Shown here piece by piece: positions 45,511 to 54,500 of a DNA stretch of 64,000 bases. Both the position numbers and the translations under genes were made by a program. This stretch comes from Bedellia somnulentella (lineage: Eukaryota > Arthropoda > Insecta > Lepidoptera > Bedelliidae). The stretch lies in contig OY755183.1 in assembly GCA_963576735.1 (NCBI GenBank), forward strand, positions 12,605,213-12,669,212, given 5' to 3'. The stretch's first letter is position 1; each line of letters opens with the position of its first letter. The notes under the pieces were generated by a model. The model had not been told where the DNA came from and did not search any database. It saw only the letters and a program-made list of their open reading frames with translations.

Positions 45511-48500
45511 ATGGCATTATTTGAAACAAATATTTTTCCTGGCCTCGAACCTGCTGTAATAGATAATGAATTGATAATACAGTGCATATTGGAACATGGT
45601 AAATATACACTTATCTAATGATTTTACTTATAGGTCACTATTGGGCTGGGCAGAGACTCTCGATCGCGAAGTAGCGACTTTTCAATTACAAAAATATTTT
45701 CTCAACTCAAAACAATCGTTCACGCTGTATATCCCCTAAGGGTTTGACAGGGGTACTAATACTTCTGAACATCAGGTGACATTGTCACCTGGTGTTCAGA
45801 GTACCCACGTTTTGCTTGGACGGTGTAGTCACGTGATAGGGAGCAGGCCTTTTGTCGTTTTGTACTAATACACGGTCACATGACTAAATACAACTCAGCT
45901 GATGTGGGTTTCCTCACGTGACGATGTTTTCCCATCAAACATATTTTCATATAGGAATATATAATATAAAATATATTATATTTAAGGCGTTGTCCTATTT
46001 CCCATGGTTGCCATACGAGGCGACTAAAGGTAAAGGTTAAGGCCTTTATAGCGTTTGTTTATTTAAGTACCTAAGATCATGTGAATAATCCATTATTTTG
46101 CTGTTCTTTCCACATTCAATTTCATTGACTGTGATATAGCTAATTCACAAGCTCAGGTAACCCATATTTTTTTAGGTTTTTTTTAAGTTAAGGTAGTTTG
46201 TTTGCCTCTCTTCATCTCTAGATCCGTGGAGATTCGGGACAAAATGATAAATTAATTAAGTACCTCCTATCCTAACCTTCCATTTGTTTTATTTATGAGT
46301 AGTGGATAAGTTTTTTTAATTGACGATTATTGTTAACAAAATGACACTTTTTTATTCCACGCAGACAAATTATTTAATAGATGTAAAGCGGCCAGTACAC
46401 AATGGCGGACGATGGCCCACTGCTCGCCATCGCCCGCCACTGTGTACAGGGGGCAATGGTGCATGATGGCGGACAATTGCCGATCGTGGCGCGCAATGGC
46501 GCGCAATGGCGAAGTTGTCGGTTTTTCGGGCACACTTCAAAGGAATCGTGGCGTAGCATGGCCGGTGGTGTTTCCACAGTGGGCCATTGTTTAGTTCGTC
46601 ACCGACCGCTCATAGATACTTATACTTTTTTGGAATATTTTATTGCAAAATGTATTTATAATCACTATATGACGTAAAAATAACATAAATAGCGCCATAA
46701 ATAAAATAAATTATATACATAATAATAAATAAATAGCTGCAGCCATAATTACTTCGACGTCCGTCGCAAGTGGATTGCCAGGCAGTAATGAGCAATGGGC
46801 CATTGTGTGAACACCAATTGATCGTGGCCTACAATTGCCAATTGCGAAGCGTGGCCCATCGTGGGCCATTGTGTACTGGACGCTTAACGAGACTTTAATC
46901 TAGCTATTTCCACATGTTGCCATATTTTCGATGCGGCGGAAACAGTGGAATAGCAGCCTCACTATAATCCGAGATGATGATGATCAAAGTGTAAAGTTAA
47001 ATGTTAATATAATATGCTTGAACTCACTATTATATATACAAAAATGGTGTAGCCTTATAAAAATGGCTTTGAAAAAAAAAATACCTCTTCCGGTTTTAAA
47101 AATCTAGTGTAAAACATAAAGCTTACAGGCTAGCCAAATATTATCAGTTAACAAACGTTTAAAACTTTATTTATTATGATGTATAGTAGATTTGGTATAA
47201 TATTGTATTTAAAATCTGTTTCTAGTGGTATATATCTATGTAAGTATACGTTTATAACGCATATATTGTGTGTTTATCAATGTGTATTTTTTTTTCTATG
47301 TACTCAAATGAATAAAATTAATAAATATATGGTTATTCTTTCTAAATTGCTTTGTAGTGTAGCTTTAAAATAGTATTATTCCCTATCTGTCTGTGGTACA
47401 CGTAACGTTTAAGGATTCGGCGAGAGGGGTAATGGTTGAAAACCCACTACTAACTTTCCTTATTTATTTCTAACTTACATATACCGATCTGTAATTCCTA
47501 CGTACTTGTATTTTTTAAGGACCAACTGGTGAAGCAGGAAAGCTGTTTGCACAAGAGGGAATCCATATTGAAGAAGCAAAAATACTTTACATGGAGTTTA
47601 AAAATTTGCTTAAGATTAACCACCTGTGGATGCTCAAGTCCCTTACCAAACTATCACTGGCTAATAATTTAATCGAAAAGATTGAGAATTTAGAATGTCT
47701 TGTAAATTTGATTGAACTCAATTTGTCGTTCAATAATATTGTTAAAATAGAAAATATGAACATGCTGGTCAATTTGGAAGTTTTATCACTATGTCATAAT
47801 AAGATAGAAAATTTGGGAAATATGGAAAATTTACAGAAGTTGATAATTTTTAGCATAAGTGACAATCTCATCACGGATTTCAAAGAGGTAACTTCAATGT
47901 TGTAAATATTAATTTAATAGTCCAATTAAAAGTTTTGACGCTTAAATACATAGATACATATACTCATGACCATAAATCCCAAAAATGGGTAGCCAGAGCT
48001 TCAGAGCTAGAAACATTTGGAAGTTAATAGGGGATAATAAGAAGATGGTAAAAATAAATTATCGTTGGTTGAATGGATGGGTCTCCAACCGCATCGATCG
48101 CCCAAAAACCGCTTAAAAAGCCCCACATCCATAGTCACCTCTTACGACACCCAAATAAAAAAAGTAATTCCGTAAACAAATTGAAATTCTAAAACTTATA
48201 GTAGGTACGTCAGTGTATTAGAATGAAGACTACTTCTATTTTAAAGTTGGGTATTATATGACATGATACAAAGAACACACTAGCCAGGGAAAGTGTAAAT
48301 TTATAAGCAAAGAAAGTTTAAGTTGTCTTAGCACTCTATACGTTCACTTGCTACAGTACTCTTCGTACCATGTCGCGAAATGTGTGCGAAATACCGTGGT
48401 CGTGGGAGCTTCAAATACCTACTGAACCAAGATAGTTTTGTCAGGTCCAAGCTGTTGCAAATTAGGTATGGTGTGCTATGTATAACCATACACGGGAAGC

Positions 48501-51500
48501 TCGAATTTTTAATTATTTATGACTTTTGCTGCGTATTGAATAGCACTACTCCATTTCTGCCCTTGGGTAATCGTAAGAGGCGACTAAGGGTTTTGGGGCT
48601 TTTTAAATGATTTTTGGGCGATGCGTCTAGAGACCCGTCCCTGCCAACCCTTATTTAACTTCTATCTTTTCCTTACTCAACTTCCAAAATTGGCTGAAGA
48701 ATTATTATTCTGAAGCTCCGGCTACCCCTGTTAGGGATTTATAGCCGTGCGTATATGAATGTTTGTACTTTGAGTGATTTGGTAGAATAAAATCAGCTTT
48801 ATATACCTTTTTATTTTAGTTTAAATATCTTCGCCAATTTCGGTTTCTTCGTGCCGTCAGTGTCGAAGGGAATCCTTGCTGCCAAGACCCGATGGCTTAT
48901 TATTTCCTAAAAGCCGGACTACCAAGGGTAACCTACTTGGATTATAAGTTCGTCAGCGCGGAAGATAAAGAAATTGGCGCCAGTCACTTTAGGTAAAGTA
49001 TATTTATAAATGTTTTTATGTAGGAGTAATTTGTGATATTGTTTGTATTATTCGCGAAACATATTCATTTTTTATATTGGTTTTTATAATTTTCTTTAAT
49101 TTTATTTGGATTGAACTCCTACGATTTTTAATACTGTGTCGTCCAGTAAGTGGCCGCCAAAACCTTGATCTATGCAAAGTTTTACAACTCTTTATAAATT
49201 AGTAGTAAGCACTCCCACTATCGGAAGGCTATTTTTTGAACAGAAATGTTGAAAAAAGGGAAGTGATAAATATACATACAAGTACCATTCGAAAACAACT
49301 AGTTATACTTTTTATGGCGCTTAAGGAGAAATATCATATCCTTACAGAAGTCTTTTGCACCAACTTGAAGAAGAGGACGAAGTCAGAGAAAAGGTCAGGC
49401 AAACCAAGGAAGAAAATGACGCCAAAATTGAAACCCATCGTAAATCTTTCGTGGAATACCTGAGTGGACCTGGTCTTATTGATGCGATGATAGAAGAAGA
49501 TGAGGTGGGAGGGTTGCTGATGAAGGTAGAAGCAGCAGAACACGAATTTTTCAATGAGTACGGAGTGCCTTTTATCTTGTTCTTTAAACAATAACTTTTT
49601 ACTTCTCATGCGTGATGATGACCCTTAATCCAATCTCCTAAAATTATTTTTTTCATCTTTTTTTGAATTTCTTTTATCTATTTTCATTGTAACATCAGTA
49701 ATACACTTTCAACAAAGGGGCATCACATTTGTTCTATTTGCTATAAATAAAGTATTTGCATGATCCTGTTCCCAGATACAAGGAGCAATATGTTCAAATA
49801 ATGGATGAGTTCGTAGAATGGGCGCTGCAAGCGTATAAGGACAGAGAAACTGATATCACCATGTTTAGAGAGGTTATGGAGACAGCCCTCGACGAGAGCG
49901 TCAGTAAAAGTAAAATGTATGTATATCGTCCTCCTGTAGGCCCTACACTACAGATCATACTATGATAGATCAATAACGTAATTTGTAACGCTTTTTTTAG
50001 ACACATATTATAAATACATACATGCATACACATACCCACGGCAATGAATTCCAAATAGCCAGAGTCTCGGAACTAACAATTCCACGGCCATTTTTGGATG
50101 ATAACTAGGAAAAAGATAGTAAGAGTAAGGTTGGTGATGGGTCTTCAGGCAAACACAGCACATCGCCCAACAGCCACTTAAAACGCCCCGTTACCCTTAG
50201 TCGCCCCGTTAGCCGTCTTCGAGAGGAAATTGTCTATTGTGCTATTCTAAGCCGCTAGTTGTCAAAGAAGAAACTAAACGGCTGAAAAAATAATAGGTGA
50301 TTTAAGTTTCAAATCATCAAATTTTTATTAGTTGAACAGTTGATACTCTAAAAAAATAACAAGATGGACATGGTCATTTAAATATTTTTATGATTTCATT
50401 CCATCCAATGCTTCTAGGATTATTCAGGAGTTCGAGGACAAAAGAAACATTTTGAAAACTAAATTTGATCTATTCCATCAAATGGTATCGGAAAAAAGTT
50501 CTTCTGAAGATACTGATAATATAAAAATTATGGAAGTAGACAGTTCTTTTGATACGCTTTTGCAACATTTATGGAGAAATCTTATGGACATAGAAATGAC
50601 ACTTTTTGAGCGTTGTGAGGTAAGGTATAGCTCAAGATATTTGATTTTAACTACTTATATTCTATCTGCTGACAGTTGCTTTGACAACACAACAAGTTTT
50701 ACTTATAGACAGCCCCTTCGCCACGTCCTTAGACCCAAGTAGTAAAAACTATATTCGCTGTCAAAAGTTTTAAGTAAATGTCGATTTTAAATTTAAAAAA
50801 TTAATAGTTTAAAAAACACTAAAAAACACGCTTTTATAAGTGCACTTAAAAGTCAAAAATAAATTACGGGTCGTTCAAGTTGTCTCTATTTCTGGGCTGA
50901 AGTGTAAACTATGTGCTTTTAATTATAATATTTGATTGTAAAAGCGTGGGGCGCTGGAAAAAGAAAGATTTTTTTGTTTACCTTGCTAAGAAATCAAGTT
51001 AAGCGATGTTTCGGGAAGCAGGTTACAGAGATCGGCACTCTAACTAGAGTTGCAGCACCACTAGTTGGAGGCTCTATATTAAGTCTGTTCAAAGTACTAG
51101 TCAACAGTGGCAAAATGTAGAGTTCTTGTTCGTGTATTTGTTTACAAGAAAGTTTTTCCTGCTCCAGCGCCCCACGCTTTTACAATCAAATATTATAATT
51201 AAAAGCACATAGTTTACACTTCAGCCCAGAAATAGAGACAACTTGAACGACCCGTAATTTATTTTTGACTTTTAAGTGCACTTATAAAAGCGTGTTTTTT
51301 AGTGTTTTTTAAACTATTAATTTATTTTATGCTTTTTAGTCTTTGCTAATGGCATATTTTAAACATTTATTTCAAATAGACGAATGAGCCCGCATCCTCT
51401 CCATCTCCGCCAGTGCGTCTGTATTGCATGGTGTCTTACCTGTCAGCTTAGAACAATGCTTTGTCAGAGACCCAAACGGGCGGCTTGATAACATCTAACG

Positions 51501-54500
51501 GTAAGGTGACCACTAGCCTTACAAACCTCCACCAACCCGGCTGGCCCCCGTGGTGAAGTATGGCTAATACCTTCCTCACGGAAGAGACCCGTGCCCAGCA
51601 GTGGGACGTTATGGGCTGGTAACGATACATCGTATGCTAATATTCATAATGAAGTTCCAGTTCAAATCTTCCGGCTCCATCATCAGATGAGCTCGACAGT
51701 ACCATATTATTGTATTCAGACCATGAAACCTAATCGTGGTCAAGGTTCATTACAAGACCTTTCTAACAAGTCCAAACACGGCTATGATACGATATTTCAT
51801 CATGGAATGCTAGTGCCTATCTTCCGGCTTCATCATCAGACCTTGAAACCTAATCATGGTCAACGTTCATTACAAGACCATTTTAACAAGTCCAAACACG
51901 GCTGTGATACGATCATCCATCATGAAGTTCCAGTTCATATCTTCCGGCTCCATCATCAGATCAGCTCGACAGTACCATATTATTGTATTGTCATCGAAAT
52001 CACATACAACTGCCAATTTTCATAACGCTATGACTTTTAGAAGATGGTTAAATTAGTTTTCTTAGATTTGATTACATAGTTACATACATACAGGTCGACC
52101 TAATAAAAGCGTGTTAAAAAGGGCACATTGCACGCAGAGCACACGTTCTAGAGTGGCGGCACAGATTACAATATAGATAGTGGCGGTCAAGTACCTGATG
52201 TGATGACGCATTGTGAATGGCTCCTTCACAATGGTGGATTGATGACTTAGTAAAAGACGCAGAAGGCCGGTGGATTTGGGACAGGTCGTTGTCACGTCTT
52301 AGGGGGGGGGTGGCTATGTCCAGCAGTGGCCTTGAATTGGCTGATGATGATGATGATGATATTTCTTACTATTTATCTGAATCTTTCAGGAAACCAGAGT
52401 ACAATTCTCAGTGAGCATGAAAGAGAAAATAGATAAACTGCTTGATAATACAAGAAAGAGTTTCGGTTCTTGGCGGGAATGTGACATCGTATTTCAGATG
52501 AAGTTGGAAGAATACCTAAACAGTTTGATGGCCGAAAGGCATTTATTTAAGGATGAAAGTTCAGAAATCCGAGAGGTAAGAATAATTCCATAATCTGTAT
52601 CAACGTTGGAATGATTAAACCTGCTTAGGTAACAGAGATACTAATATTAGCAGCAGAAGTAAGAATAATTTATTTTTCAGATGATGAATGACAGAGATAA
52701 GTTGATGGAGTACGTGGCTTTATCAGCTAATCATCACTCTAAATTCATCGATAAGAGGGAAGATTTACTCGTGGCCCGTGCTACAGCATGGTTGCGAGAT
52801 CTTACTTCCACTGTGGACAGGTAAATGTAATTCTAATGGTGGTTCCTATTTAAGCGATTAGTTCCAGATATTTGTCTGTATAAATTTGTAAAACACGTAA
52901 GTACTATTTTAGATATGACAGATTGCAATTTAAGTTAAATAAAAACCTGTTTTTGGAAAAGGTAAATTTTATTAGAATACTTACTTACTTATACTCACGC
53001 CCATTATTCCCATTGGGGTAGGCAGAAACTATCGATCGCCACTTAGTACGATCTTGACAAACCTCTCTTGCTTCCCTTATATTCATTATTCTCCTCATAC
53101 ATGCTCTTTTATTCTTCTCACTTCGGACCCCCGCCTTTCTATTTGGTCAAGAAACGTTTTACGAGGCCGTCCTCTACTAACATTCCCATCCACATTGGCT
53201 CTATATATCTCTTTCGCTACTTTATTTTCATCCATCCTCTCTATGTGCCCAAACCACCTCAACATTCCTTTTTCTATAATTTAAATCTTTTTGTTCATGA
53301 AAACCTCATGTGGGGATTATTACTAATAAATAAAGAATAAATAAAGGAAAGAAAAATTTCGACACAGGCGGGGATCGAACCCGCGACCTCGGGTGAACGC
53401 CCCGACGCCCTGCCAACTGAGCTACCGTGTCAATTGGCTGCCAGTGCGAAATTCCTCTATCCTTTATTTCTTTTTACACGTTTAAGTAGTGTTTGCGGTT
53501 CCTACCTCCGAATTATTACTAATTCGAAAGGCCACTTGTCTACCTTTTCAGATAGAATGCAAATGTTGAAAACGCTTAACTATCACATAATTTAAATCGT
53601 TTTGTTCATGAAAACCTCATGTGGGGATTATTACTAATAAATAAAGAATAAATAATTTTTCTATCTATCTATTATTATTGGGTATGACATTTAGTTCCTC
53701 GCCTCTCCCATGGCCGAAAAAGAAAATTAGAATTTTAAATGGGAGAGGCGGTACTCCCCGACAAGAGCACAGTCGGTCGGGGTCAGGGAGTCAGGTTCAA
53801 GAACCGACGGACGATCCGAGCCGTATCGAGCAGCACCGCTTTCTGCATCTGTGCTGGAACCGACACGCCACAGAAATCCAACCGCCTCAAGTTGGTCGCG
53901 AGGCTGGTTGGAATTAACCCGTTCGCGGACAAAACAATTGGGATTATTTCTGTCGAAGTCACACCCCACATGTCGGTGATCTCGTGAGCCAGATCGAGAT
54001 ATTTCCGACGCTTCTCGGTGTCGGCTTTCACGAAGCCCTCGTCATGAGGGATAGTGACATCCACTAGAAATACCCTCGACTGCGACCGATCCCATACCAC
54101 GATATCAGGCTTATTCGCTAGAATAGTCCTGTCCGTGATAACGGATCGGTCCCAATAGATTTTGGCACGGTTGTTTTCTAGGATTGGCTCCGGCAGATAC
54201 TTGTAATACGGCAGCCTCTGTTGCAAGAGTCCGTATTTCAGAGCGAGCTCCTGATGCAGGATTTTGGCTGCTTGGTTGTGTCTGTGCAAGTACTCAGTGT
54301 TAGCAAGAGCCGAACAACCGGAAATAACATGCCTAAGTGACTCTCCGGGACGGCCACATGCTCGACAGATGTCTGTGGTACCGTCCTTTAGGATGTATTT
54401 CCGATAGTTCCGCGTCTTGATAACCTGGTCTTGTATTGCACAGACAAAACCTTCGGTTTCCCCAAAGAGGTCCCCGAAACGCAGCCAATGCAGGGAGGCT

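Noticed and set aside
46333..46677. Several open frames on both strands
   Set aside because: All lie in a nonautonomous DNA element with dense GC-rich word repeats, which creates long frames by chance.
47587..47772. Minus-strand open frame opposite DRC3 exon 2
   Set aside because: Shadow of the leucine-rich repeat exon, which has clear homology and splice sites on the plus strand.
51591..52025. Plus-strand 144-codon open frame
   Set aside because: It runs through a three-unit tandem repeat and an RTE fragment; the peptide is just the repeat read through.
53054..53340. Two overlapping plus-strand open frames
   Set aside because: They are the antisense of an RTE LINE tail and run into repeat family C.
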